From Phenylobacterium sp. (GTDB lineage: Bacteria; Pseudomonadota; Alphaproteobacteria; Caulobacterales; Caulobacteraceae): 64,000 nt of DNA. The notes below the pieces were generated by a model. The model was not told the origin of the DNA, made no database searches, and was given only the letters and a program-made list of their open reading frames with translations. Where the stretch lies: positions 1 to 64,000 of the forward strand of contig NZ_JAEUMN010000162.1 in assembly GCF_016793225.1 (NCBI RefSeq), given 5' to 3'. How positions within the stretch are numbered: position 1 is the first letter of the stretch; every line of letters starts with the position of its first letter. Shown here in pieces: positions 51,767 through 60,579 of the stretch. The position numbers were made by a program, and so were the translations under genes.

Positions 51767-54058
51767 ATGGCCAGGATGTTCGGGCGCCAGGCGCGCCTTC
51801 TGGGCAGCGTGGCGGCGCTTGCGCTCGCGGGTGGAGCGGCGCAGGCCGCGGACCAGGCGGAAACCGCGATCAGCGAAGTGGTGGTCACGGCGCAGTTCCG
51901 CGAGGAGAACGTCCAGAAGGTCCCGATCCCGATCACCGCCGTAGGCGGCGAGGACCTCGAGAAGCAGGGGGTCGTCGGCTTCAAGGAACTGGGCATGCGG
52001 GTGCCGTCGCTGCGCTTCGGCGCGGGCGTCACGGGCGGTGAGAACGTGATCACCATGCGGGGCCTGGGCAGCCAGAACACCACCCCCGGCGGCGACTCGC
52101 CCGTCGCGTACAACATCGACGGCGTCTACGTGCAGCGCACCACCTCGATCGATCCCGAATTCTACGACATCGCCCGGGTCGAGGTGCTGCGGGGGCCCCA
52201 GGGCACCCTCTACGGCCGCAACTCGGTGGGCGGCTCGATCAATGTGATCACCAACAAGCCCACCGGCCAGTTCGGCGCCGGCTTCGACGCCATGGTCGGG
52301 AACTACGACGCACGCACCTTCCGCGGCTTCTTGAACGTGCCGCTGGTGACCGAGGGCGACATGCAGATCGCCGCGCGCCTGACGGCGGTGTCGGCCGAGC
52401 ACGATCCCTACACCAAGAACCTCTCGGCCAAGCCGACCGCCACGAACGAGCTGGACCGGCTCGACTACCAGATGATCCGGGCCCAGATCGCCATCGACTT
52501 CACCCCGCAGGCGCGCCTCCTTCTCGCGGCGCATCGCACGTGGGGCGAAGGCGTGGCCGCCACCGCGACGGCCTGGTGGCAGACGCCGGCGCGCTACACG
52601 CGGCCGCCGCTCGGGATTCCCGCCGGATCGGCGTGCGACTTCAGCACCGCGGCCAGGTTCGATCCCCGCCGGGTCTGCCACGACTACCCCGACGTCGGCA
52701 GCAACGACACCGAGCTCTACTCCGGCACGTTCGACGTCGAGCTTCCGTTTGCGAACCTGACGACCGTGACGGCCTACGGGACCAGCCACGTCGACCAGAT
52801 CAGCGACGGCGACGGCTCGGACCTCCCGATCTCGGTCGGCGAGGCGTGGCGCCTGGATGCGAAGCAGTTCTCCCAGGAGGTCCGCTTCGCGTCCAACCAG
52901 GAAAGCGCCCTGACCTGGGTGGTCGGCGGCATCTACTTCTACGGCAAGAACTTCCAGGACTTCGTCTACCGCGACCTGGGCTTCAACGACTTCGGCCCGA
53001 CCGCGCCCTTCAACCGCTTCAACTTTCTGAGCGAGGGCACGAGCAAGACGCGCTCCTGGGCCGCGTTCGGGCAGTTCGACTATGACTTCGGCAAGAACGG
53101 CGGGCCGCCGGTGATCCTGACCGCGGGTCTGCGCTACACCCACGACAAGAAGTCCGGCTTCAACCAGCTCGACTACCAGCTGCCGATCGCCTGCGGCGGC
53201 AGCTGCGGGGTCTTCTCGGGCCCCTTCAGCAAGACGTGGAACCGCATCACCGGCAAGGTCGGCCTGAGCTACCAGGCCAGCGAGGACACCATGTTCTTCG
53301 TCTCGGTGGCGCGCGGCTATCTGGCCGGCGGCAACATCACCGGCCTGGGCAACATCTACGATCCGGAGACGCTGACGTCGTTCGACGCGGGCGTGAAGTC
53401 CCGCTTCCTCGACGACCGGGTGCAGCTGAACATCGCCGCCTACCATCAGCGCATCAAGAATCTGCAGGTGTTCATCCAGAGCGCCACGCAGTCGGGCATC
53501 AACAACGTCGACGGCGCCACCAACGTGAACGGCGTCGAGGCCGAGCTCACGGCCGTGCCCGTGGACAACCTGCGGCTCAACGCGACCGTCACGCTGACCG
53601 ACGCGGAGTACGGCCGCTACATCACCCGCGCCGCCCGCTTCGGCGGACCGGGGCCGGGGTGCGATGCGGTGACCCTGCTCTGCAACTTCAAGGGCAACAA
53701 CCTCAACCAGACGCCGGACTACACGGTGAACCTGGGCGCGGAGTACCGGTTCGAGACGGAGATGGGCGCGATCACGCCGCGGATCGACGTCTATTTCTCG
53801 GGTCGGGTGGACTTCCTGGCGGACAACTTCATCACCTCGCGCCAGAAGGCCTACCACACCACCAATGCGCGGGTGACCTGGGAAAGCCCCGACAACCGCT
53901 ACCGGGTCGAGGCGTTCGTCGCCAACATCGAGGACGACGACATCATCTCGAACGACGGCCTGCAGTCGATCTCGCTGGGCCAGCAGGCCCTGCAGCCCGA
54001 CAACTTCGTCTACTATCCGCCCCGGACCTACGGGATCCGGATCGGCGCGAGCTTCTAG
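51767..54058 (+). CDS. TonB-dependent receptor of the catabolic island
   Basis: 763-residue outer-membrane receptor. A signal peptide (~1-27) leads to the TonB-box-like ISEVVVTAQ, a plug domain with DIARVEVLRGPQGTLYGRNSVGGSINV, and a large beta barrel that ends in the aromatic YGIRIGASF. It has no STN signalling domain. ATG 51767 follows GGGGAGGGA; an upstream ATG at 51734 lacks one. Its position between a VOC protein and an amidohydrolase suggests that it imports the substrate of this pathway, not iron. Confidence 0.94.
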   Translation: MARMFGRQARLLGSVAALALAGGAAQAADQAETAISEVVVTAQFREENVQKVPIPITAVGGEDLEKQGVVGFKELGMRVPSLRFGAGVTGGENVITMRGLGSQNTTPGGDSPVAYNIDGVYVQRTTSIDPEFYDIARVEVLRGPQGTLYGRNSVGGSINVITNKPTGQFGAGFDAMVGNYDARTFRGFLNVPLVTEGDMQIAARLTAVSAEHDPYTKNLSAKPTATNELDRLDYQMIRAQIAIDFTPQARLLLAAHRTWGEGVAATATAWWQTPARYTRPPLGIPAGSACDFSTAARFDPRRVCHDYPDVGSNDTELYSGTFDVELPFANLTTVTAYGTSHVDQISDGDGSDLPISVGEAWRLDAKQFSQEVRFASNQESALTWVVGGIYFYGKNFQDFVYRDLGFNDFGPTAPFNRFNFLSEGTSKTRSWAAFGQFDYDFGKNGGPPVILTAGLRYTHDKKSGFNQLDYQLPIACGGSCGVFSGPFSKTWNRITGKVGLSYQASEDTMFFVSVARGYLAGGNITGLGNIYDPETLTSFDAGVKSRFLDDRVQLNIAAYHQRIKNLQVFIQSATQSGINNVDGATNVNGVEAELTAVPVDNLRLNATVTLTDAEYGRYITRAARFGGPGPGCDAVTLLCNFKGNNLNQTPDYTVNLGAEYRFETEMGAITPRIDVYFSGRVDFLADNFITSRQKAYHTTNARVTWESPDNRYRVEAFVANIEDDDIISNDGLQSISLGQQALQPDNFVYYPPRTYGIRIGASF

Positions 54059-54099
54059 GAGAGGGGGTCGGGCCCCTCGGGTCCGGCCCCGCGACGCCC

Positions 54100-55143
54100 A
54101 TGTCGATGGAGTGGCCCGTACGCGCCGACTGGCTGGCCCAGGTGCGAGAAGCGCCCCTGGAGCCCGGGCTGCCGATCATCGACGCGCATCATCATCTCTG
54201 GAAGCTGCCGCACGACACCTATCTGCTCGACGAGTTCCTGGACGACGCAGACCCGCAGCGCGGCGGTCACAACGTGGTCGCCAGCGTCTTCGCCGAGTGC
54301 GCGGCCATGTACCGGCCGGACGGCCCTGCGCATCTTCGGTCGATCGGAGAGGTCGAGTTCGCCAACGGGGTGGGCGCGCAGGCCGCCAGCGGCGCCTTCG
54401 GCCCGGTCCTGGCCTGCGCCGCGATGTTCGGCTCGGCCGACCTCATGCTGGGCGAGCGCGTGGGCGAGGTGCTGGACATCCATCTGGCGCGGGCGCCCGA
54501 GCGCTACCGCGGGATCCGGCCTATCGTGTGCGCCGATCCCCATGGCGTGCTGGATCCGTGGCCCAGTTCGCCCTCGGACATGATGGAGAGCGCCGCGTTC
54601 CGGGCGGGCGCGCGGGAGCTGCAGCGGCGCAACCTCTCGCTCGACATCTGGGTGTTTCACCACCAGCTGGACCAGGTGGCCGGCCTCGCGGCCGCCCTGC
54701 CGGGGCTGACCGTGATCCTGGATCACATCGGCACCCCGCTCGGCATGGGCTGGTACGCCGGGCGGCGCGAGGAGGTGTGGGCGCGATGGCGCGCGGGGAT
54801 GGCCGCCGTGGCGGCCTGTCCGAACGTCCTGCTGAAGCTGGGCGGCCTGAACATGCACTTCAACGGCTTCGACTGGCACACGCGGCCGAAGCCGCCGTCC
54901 TCCGACGAGCTCGCCGCCGCCAACGGGCCCTACTATGCGGCCGCCATCGAGCTTTTCGGGCCGGACCGCTGCATGTTCGAGAGCAACTTCCCGATGGACA
55001 AGCGGGCGTGCAGCTACGGGGTCCTGTGGAACGCGCACAAGAAGATGGCCGCCGGCTTCAGCGCCGACGAGAAGCGCCTGATGTTCCACGATGTCGCGGC
55101 GCGCGCCTACCGGATCGAAGGTCTCCCGGAGCCGGCGACATGA
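54100..55143 (+). CDS. Amidohydrolase family 2 (lactonase-like) protein
   Basis: 347-residue TIM-barrel metal hydrolase. The first metal motif is IIDAHHHLW (H30, H32), a later His is in ILDHIGTP, and the terminal Asp is in FESNFPMDK, the pattern of the amidohydrolase_2 group. That group includes sugar lactonases and 2-pyrone-dicarboxylate lactonase. With a Baeyer-Villiger enzyme nearby, lactone opening is the likely role. ATG 54100 begins the frame 41 bp after the receptor stop, in the same unit. Confidence 0.9.
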   Translation: MSMEWPVRADWLAQVREAPLEPGLPIIDAHHHLWKLPHDTYLLDEFLDDADPQRGGHNVVASVFAECAAMYRPDGPAHLRSIGEVEFANGVGAQAASGAFGPVLACAAMFGSADLMLGERVGEVLDIHLARAPERYRGIRPIVCADPHGVLDPWPSSPSDMMESAAFRAGARELQRRNLSLDIWVFHHQLDQVAGLAAALPGLTVILDHIGTPLGMGWYAGRREEVWARWRAGMAAVAACPNVLLKLGGLNMHFNGFDWHTRPKPPSSDELAAANGPYYAAAIELFGPDRCMFESNFPMDKRACSYGVLWNAHKKMAAGFSADEKRLMFHDVAARAYRIEGLPEPAT

Positions 55144-55209
55144 CCTGACCACGCGGCATCACCTGACCGCGCCGGCGCGATTGACTCGGCTCGGAATGCC
55201 CGATTACGT

Positions 55210-55226
55210 AACGGTCGTTATATAAT
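55210..55226 (+). promoter_or_regulatory. Operator-like site C with exact TATAAT box
   Basis: AACGGTCGTTAT (55210-55221) runs directly into TATAAT (55221-55226). The operator thus fills the spacer and touches the -10 of the flavin monooxygenase gene. This placement fits a repressor. The -10 covers the upstream ATG at 55225, arguing for the GTG start at 55246. Confidence 0.6.
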
Positions 55227-55245
55227 GAACGGAAGGACGCCCAGA

Positions 55246-56436
55246 GTGAAGTTCGACATCTTCTGTGAGATCCAGCGGGCCTTCCCCTGGGAGGGCGGGC
55301 AGAACGAGGCCAGCCTGTTCCAGGAGATCCTGGAGCAGGCGCGCGCGGCGGACGCGGCGGGCTTCACCACCTGGTGGCAGGTCGAGCACCACGGCGCCCC
55401 CGAGTTCAGCTACTCGGCTGCTCCCGAGGTCGTCCTGACGGCGATCGCCATGTCGACGCGGCGGCTGCGGGTCGGGCACGCGGGCGTCCTTGCCCCCTTC
55501 GCCATCAACTCGCCGCTGCGCGTCGCCGAGCGCGGCGCCACGCTGGACGTGCTGTCGGGCGGACGCTTCGACATGGGCCTCGCCAAGTCGGGCGGGAAGG
55601 AGTGGGAGACGTTCGGCGTCGATCCGGAAAAGGCGCGCGACCAGACGCGCGACGCCATGCACATCCTGCCCCGCATCTGGACCGAGCCCGAGTTCTCGTG
55701 GGACGGGCCGGACTACAAGGTCCCGCCGCGCGAGATCGTGCCGAAGCCGGTGCAGTCGCCGCACCCGCCGCTGTGGCAGACCTGCGGGTCGCCGGAGAGC
55801 TTCTACATGGCCGGCGAAATGGGCGTCGGCGCGCTGGGCACCACGCTGCTGAGCCCCGTGAAGTTCCTGGGCGAGATGCTGCGCGAGCACGACCGCGGGC
55901 TGGCGGCGTGCAAGACCCCGGCCGGGAAGTTCGTCAACGGCGAGAAGGGCTGCTTCACCTTCGTCCACATCGCCGAGACGCGGGCGCAGGCCATCGCCAA
56001 CGGCGCCGCCTGGTCGGCCCTCTGGTACGTCAACGCCGCGCCGCGGGTGTTCAAGGTGCCGCGCCGGGTCTGGTACGACGTGATCAAGGCGGGTCTCCAC
56101 CCGAACTCCGCGCGCGACACCGCCGCCCTCGCCAAGCTCGATCCGAACGAGACGGTGATCCACGACGACGACCCGCCGGTGGTGGTGCTGCTCAAGCGGA
56201 TGGCCCAGGGCGAGGACATCAGCCACGAGGAGGCGCACGAGGTGCTGGAGCCCCTCGACTGCGTGGTCATCGGCGATCCCGACCACTGCGCCGAGAAGCT
56301 GAAGGGCTACGAGGCCATCGGGGCGGACCGGATGATGTGCATGATGCAGTACGGCTCGATCCCGCACGCGGCGGTGCTGAAGAGCATCGAGCTGGCCGGC
56401 CGCCTGCTGTTGCCCGCCTTCGCCCGCGCAGCCTGA
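55246..56436 (+). CDS. LLM class flavin-dependent monooxygenase
   Basis: 396-residue luciferase-like TIM-barrel enzyme using reduced FMN and oxygen. It has the FDIFCEIQ start, TTWWQVEHHG with catalytic-loop His, LRVGHAGVLAPFAINSPLRVAERGATLDVLSGGRFDMGL, and a C-terminal GDPDHCAEKL segment. Family members oxidise ketones, terpenes or alkanes. GTG 55246 is chosen because GGAAGGA lies 8 bases upstream and the earlier ATG is inside the promoter. It carries operator-like site C. Confidence 0.92.
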   Translation: MKFDIFCEIQRAFPWEGGQNEASLFQEILEQARAADAAGFTTWWQVEHHGAPEFSYSAAPEVVLTAIAMSTRRLRVGHAGVLAPFAINSPLRVAERGATLDVLSGGRFDMGLAKSGGKEWETFGVDPEKARDQTRDAMHILPRIWTEPEFSWDGPDYKVPPREIVPKPVQSPHPPLWQTCGSPESFYMAGEMGVGALGTTLLSPVKFLGEMLREHDRGLAACKTPAGKFVNGEKGCFTFVHIAETRAQAIANGAAWSALWYVNAAPRVFKVPRRVWYDVIKAGLHPNSARDTAALAKLDPNETVIHDDDPPVVVLLKRMAQGEDISHEEAHEVLEPLDCVVIGDPDHCAEKLKGYEAIGADRMMCMMQYGSIPHAAVLKSIELAGRLLLPAFARAA

Positions 56437-56451
56437 GGCGCGGGCCCGCCG

Positions 56452-58092
56452 TCAGTTGGCGCCTTCGAGCAGGCGGCGGGCGATGACCTGCGCCTGGATC
56501 TCGCCGGCGCCCTCGAAGATGTTCAGGATCCGGGCGTCGGCCAGCACGCGGCTCACCTGGCTCTCGAGCGCGAAGCCGTTGCCGCCGTGGATCTGCACGG
56601 CGTTGTCGGCCGCCGCCCAGGCGACCCGCGCGGCGACCAGCTTGGCCATGCCGGCCTCGAGGTCGCAGCGCCGGCCGGCGTCCTTCGACCGCGCCGCGAA
56701 CCACGTCAGCTGGCGCGCGCCCAGGAGCTCGGCGGCCATCATCGCCAGCTTGTTGGCCACGCGGGGGAATTCGGCGATCGGCTGGCCGAACTGCTTGCGC
56801 GTCAGGGCGTAGTCGAGGGCCAGGTCGAGGGCGTTCTGGCCGACCCCGATGGCGCGCGCCGCGGTCTGGATCCGGGCGCTCTCGAAGGTCGCCATGAGCT
56901 GGGCGAAGCCCTGGCCCTCCTGGCCGCCCAGGAGGTTCTCGTGCGGCACCTCGAAACCGTCGAAGCCGATCTCGTACTCCTTCATCCCGCGGTAGCCGAT
57001 GACCCCGATCTCGCCGCCGCTCATCCCGGGGGCCGGGAACGGGTTGCCGGGTTCGCCCCGCGGCTTCTCGGCGAGCAGCATCGACAGGCCGCGGTGGTCC
57101 TTCTTGCTCGCGTCGGTGCGCACGAGGAGCGTCATCAGGTCGGCGCGCGCGGCGTGGGTGATCCAGGTCTTGGCGCCGTAGATCCGCCAGCCCTTGTCCC
57201 ACCGCAGGCCGCGGGTCTTGAGGCTGCCCAGGTCGGACCCCGTGTCCGGCTCGGTGAAGACCGCCGTGGGGATGATGGCGCCCGAGACGACCCCCGGCAG
57301 GAAGCGCGCCTTCTGCTCCTCGGTCCCGTGCGCCAGGAGCAGTTCGGTGGCGATCTCCGACCGGGTCGCCAGCGAGCCGGCGCCGATCCAGCCCCGGGAG
57401 AGGGATTCGGTGACGACGCACATGGCCACCTTGTCGAGCCCGGAACCGCCCCAGGCCTCGGGCGCGGTCAGGCCGAACACCCCGAGGTCGCCCAGTTCCT
57501 GCAGCAGCTCCAGCGGGATCAGCTCGTCCTTCAGGTGCCACTGGTGGGCGAAGGGCGCGATCTTCTCCTGGGCGAAGGCGTGGAACTGGTCGCGCACCAA
57601 GAGCAGCGTCTCGTCCAGGCCGCCGTCCTCCAGGGCGGGACGCCCCCGCGCCTCGGCCAGAAGCTGTACGATGCGGCTCTTGGCGGCCTGCGAAACGCCG
57701 GGCCGAAGCCGCCCCAGGATATGTGTCAGGCGCTCGGCGGGGGCGAACACGTCCGCGGGGCGAAAGGTCTCGCCCTGGCTCATCGGGATGCCGCCCACGA
57801 GCTGGCTCAGATACTCGTGCGCGAGAAGCTGCGCGGGCAGCGCCTCGGCCTCGGTCATCCGCGGGCCCAGGTCGCGCGCCCAGGCCGCCACCTGCCGCAG
57901 GGTCTCGGCGTAGGACGCCGCCCACGCCAGCCCGTGCGCCACGTGCTGTTCGGCGTCCAGCAGCTGCCGGTCCAGGCGGTCGTCCCTGCGGACGCGGCTC
58001 GAGACGGCGGCGCCCACGGCGGACACCAGCGCGGCCGCCTCGTCGGAAGCCTGTTCCAGAAGTTCGGGAAGATTCGGCAGCGCTGGGCTCAT
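56452..58092 (-). CDS. mcd: Acyl-CoA dehydrogenase, methylsuccinyl-CoA dehydrogenase type
   Basis: 546-residue FAD enzyme with an N-terminal extension of ~150 residues before the acyl-CoA dehydrogenase domain. The extension (AHGLAWAASYAETLRQ ... LVGGIPMSQGE) and core blocks (HWHLKDELIPLELLQELGDLGVFGL, FTEPDTGSDLGSL, GGNGFALESQVSRVL) match (2S)-methylsuccinyl-CoA dehydrogenase of the ethylmalonyl-CoA pathway. The other pathway genes are not in the window. It is convergent with the flavin monooxygenase, so probably not part of the island. A general acyl-CoA dehydrogenase is the alternative. Confidence 0.8.
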   Translation of the reverse strand: MSPALPNLPELLEQASDEAAALVSAVGAAVSSRVRRDDRLDRQLLDAEQHVAHGLAWAASYAETLRQVAAWARDLGPRMTEAEALPAQLLAHEYLSQLVGGIPMSQGETFRPADVFAPAERLTHILGRLRPGVSQAAKSRIVQLLAEARGRPALEDGGLDETLLLVRDQFHAFAQEKIAPFAHQWHLKDELIPLELLQELGDLGVFGLTAPEAWGGSGLDKVAMCVVTESLSRGWIGAGSLATRSEIATELLLAHGTEEQKARFLPGVVSGAIIPTAVFTEPDTGSDLGSLKTRGLRWDKGWRIYGAKTWITHAARADLMTLLVRTDASKKDHRGLSMLLAEKPRGEPGNPFPAPGMSGGEIGVIGYRGMKEYEIGFDGFEVPHENLLGGQEGQGFAQLMATFESARIQTAARAIGVGQNALDLALDYALTRKQFGQPIAEFPRVANKLAMMAAELLGARQLTWFAARSKDAGRRCDLEAGMAKLVAARVAWAAADNAVQIHGGNGFALESQVSRVLADARILNIFEGAGEIQAQVIARRLLEGAN

Positions 58093-58177
58093 GAGTCCAA
58101 TATGACAGGCTTGCGGTGCATCGGGCGAGGCGGCCCTGCTGTACCCGGTTCGTCAAGCTCTACAAGGGAGACGCCGC

Positions 58178-58804
58178 ATGCTGATCGTCCATCACCTCAA
58201 CGACAGCCGCTCGCAACGCATCCTCTGGCTCCTGGAGGAACTGGGCGTTCCGTACGAGATCAAGCGCTACGAGCGCGACGCCACGACCCGGCTGGCGCCG
58301 GCGGCGCTGACGGCGGTCCACCCGCTGGGCAAGAGCCCCGTGATCAGCGACGGCGACAGGGTCGTCCACGAGTCCGGCGCCATCATCGACTACATCATCC
58401 GCCGCCACGGCGGGGGCCGCCTGGCGCCGCCCGTCGGCAGCGACGCCTACGAGACCTACAACCAGTGGCTCCACTACGCCGAAGGCTCGGCGATGCTGCC
58501 GCTGATGCTCAGCATGTACGTCGCGCGCCTCGGCGAGGCCGGCGCGCCCTTGCATCCACGCATCGAAAGCGAGCTGGACAACCACCTGGGCTATGTCGAG
58601 CAGAGCCTCGCCGGCCGCGAGTGGCTGCTGGACCAGGGGCTGACCGGCGCCGACATCAACATGTCGTTCGTGGGCGAAGTGGCCGGCGTGTTCGGCCGCT
58701 TCCCCAAGTACCCCGCCATCCAGGCCTGGGTGGAGCGCTTCCAGGCGCGCCCGGCCTACAAGGCGGCGCTGGAGAAGGGCGGGGCCTACAGCTTCGCGCG
58801 GTGA
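58178..58804 (+). CDS. Glutathione S-transferase family protein
   Basis: 208-residue GST with a thioredoxin-like N-terminal domain (LNDSRSQRILWLLEELGVPYEIKRYER, GKSPVI, ESGAIIDYI) and a helical C-terminal domain with the N-capping ADINMSF. A Ser/Asn-type catalytic residue near the N-terminus (NDSRSQ) suggests a beta/theta-like bacterial class. The substrate is unknown. It is convergent with the next hydrolase (the stop codons nearly touch). Confidence 0.9.
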   Translation: MLIVHHLNDSRSQRILWLLEELGVPYEIKRYERDATTRLAPAALTAVHPLGKSPVISDGDRVVHESGAIIDYIIRRHGGGRLAPPVGSDAYETYNQWLHYAEGSAMLPLMLSMYVARLGEAGAPLHPRIESELDNHLGYVEQSLAGREWLLDQGLTGADINMSFVGEVAGVFGRFPKYPAIQAWVERFQARPAYKAALEKGGAYSFAR

Positions 58805-59602
58805 CTACTCGAACGGCGGGAACTCGTCCTCGAGCAACCCGTCCAGGAAGTCGAGCACCGTCGCCTTGAACGCGGCGTGCGGGATCGCCGAGAAGTGGTC
58901 GCAGCCCGGCAGGGTGACGGCCTTGCCATAGGGGAACACCCGCGCCAGCGCCTCCGGGTCGCCGGCCAGGTCGTCGCCGACGCCGGCGACGACCAGCACC
59001 GGCATGTCCAGGCGGCCCAGGGTCTCGCGCGTCAGGGGCGGGCTCTGGGCCTGGGAGAAGGCGGCCAGCGCCTGGCGGTCCTCGCCCTGCTCGTCGGCGA
59101 ACTGGCGGAAGCTGCGCAGGAACTCGGTCTTGATCGTGGACGGGTCCTCGGCGGTCATGGCGGAGACGATCGTCTCGCCGTTCTCGGGCGCCCGCGGCGG
59201 ATCGAACAGCTTCCCGCCCACGCCGCCCAGCATCAGGTTGTTCACGCGGTCGGGATGGTCCAGGGCCATCTGCATCGCCGTGCGCGTCCCCATCGAGTAG
59301 CCCAGCACCTCGGGCTGGCGGACGCCCAGGTGATCCAGCAGGGCGATGGCGTCGCGGGCCAAGGTCTCGCGGCCGTAGGCGGCCGGATCGTGGCTCTTCT
59401 CGCTTTCGCCGTGGCCGCGCTGGTCCATCGCGATCACGCGGAATCCGCGTCGGCCCAGCGCCGCGTACCAGCCGGTCCGCTTCCAGCCCTCGTTCCGGTT
59501 CGAGGCGAAGCCGTGCAGCAGCAGGATCGTGCGCTCGGCCGGGCCGGGCGGGGCGATGTCGTCGTAGGCGATCTGGACGCCGTTCAGGGTCGCGGTGGGC
59601 AT
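58805..59602 (-). CDS. Alpha/beta-fold hydrolase
   Basis: 265-residue hydrolase with oxyanion region LLLHGFASNRNEGW, nucleophile elbow GYSMGTRTAMQ, acid in the VVAGVGDDLAG region and His in GCDHFSAIPH. It has no signal peptide, so it is cytoplasmic. The family includes esterases, C-C hydrolases and haloperoxidase-like enzymes; no substrate is evident. It sits 16 bp upstream-to-end of the VanY-like gene on the same strand. Confidence 0.9.
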   Translation of the reverse strand: MPTATLNGVQIAYDDIAPPGPAERTILLLHGFASNRNEGWKRTGWYAALGRRGFRVIAMDQRGHGESEKSHDPAAYGRETLARDAIALLDHLGVRQPEVLGYSMGTRTAMQMALDHPDRVNNLMLGGVGGKLFDPPRAPENGETIVSAMTAEDPSTIKTEFLRSFRQFADEQGEDRQALAAFSQAQSPPLTRETLGRLDMPVLVVAGVGDDLAGDPEALARVFPYGKAVTLPGCDHFSAIPHAAFKATVLDFLDGLLEDEFPPFE

Positions 59603-59618
59603 GGCGCGAACCGTACGG

Positions 59619-60539
59619 TCAGGGCGGCTCCCCCGTCCACTCCCAGTGCCACGGTTCGAAGGGGTAGTTCACGAAGCCGAAGCGCCGCGCATTGGCCACC
59701 AGCCAGCGGTAGGTCGGCGTGCGGCTCATGTGCAGCCGGTTTGCATCGGCGCTGGAGTCGGGGCCGAAGCCGGGCGCCTGGCCCACGTACATGTCCGCGG
59801 CGAGGCCGGTGCGGTGGGCCGAACAGCGGGCGCGCACGATGCCGTCGCAGTTGCCCTCGGCCTGGCAGCGGGCGGCGTCGGCCGCCGGGCTCCGGTAGCC
59901 GGAGAAGATCTTCAGGCTGTTCGGATCCTCGGCGATCGCGGGAACCTCGGCCTTGGCCGCCGCCACCATCTCGCGATAGGCCGCCAGCGCGCCGGGGCGC
60001 AGCCAGACCTGCTTGCCGCCGTAGCCTTCCTCGGGCCGTGCGGCGGTGATCCGGTCGGGCGTGTCCGGGCAGCCGCCGAACGAGGTGAAGCGCACGAACT
60101 CGCGCCGGGTCTGGACCGTCCCCTTCATGGCCACGAAGGTCGGCTCGCTCAGGACCCCGTCCGCGGCGGCCTGGGCGTTGTCCTCCTGCCAGGCCGCGAG
60201 CGCCGCGGCGAAGCCCTCGGAGTTCGCCGGGCAGGTCGTCCGGATCTCCTGCTGGATGAGCGGGACGTAGATTTCCCAGCCCGTCTCCGCGCGGCCGAAC
60301 GGCGCCCAGGCCAGCGTCGTGAGCGAATTCGCGTTCGCCTGGGCGGCGTTGCGCCAGCCCGGGTGGCGGCAGTCCGCGCTGACCGGCCCGGCGACGTCCG
60401 CGGCGCCGAGGGGCGCTTGCCGTCCGGGGGGATGCGCGGGCGCGCACGAGGTGACGCGCAGGACGAGGAGCCCCAGCAGCAGCAGGGCCGCCGCCGAGGC
60501 GCCCAGGAACCGCATGACGTCTCGAACCTTCATCCACAT
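59619..60539 (-). CDS. D-alanyl-D-alanine carboxypeptidase family protein (VanY-like)
   Basis: 306-residue envelope peptidase with an N-terminal membrane anchor (~8-28) and a C-terminal M15B domain. The zinc motifs are [11 protein letters not shown] (SxHxxGxAxD) and EPWHWEW. A middle segment (~60-130) with several Cys is unusual and may form disulfides. It likely trims the terminal D-Ala of murein stem peptides. It is divergent from an L,D-transpeptidase gene 40 bp away, so the two cell-wall enzymes share a control region. ATG 60533 is an alternative start. Confidence 0.88.
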   Translation of the reverse strand: MWMKVRDVMRFLGASAAALLLLGLLVLRVTSCAPAHPPGRQAPLGAADVAGPVSADCRHPGWRNAAQANANSLTTLAWAPFGRAETGWEIYVPLIQQEIRTTCPANSEGFAAALAAWQEDNAQAAADGVLSEPTFVAMKGTVQTRREFVRFTSFGGCPDTPDRITAARPEEGYGGKQVWLRPGALAAYREMVAAAKAEVPAIAEDPNSLKIFSGYRSPAADAARCQAEGNCDGIVRARCSAHRTGLAADMYVGQAPGFGPDSSADANRLHMSRTPTYRWLVANARRFGFVNYPFEPWHWEWTGEPP

Positions 60540-60579
60540 CTCGCCGCCAGGAAGTCGCGGCGTAACGCGGAGGTCCAGC

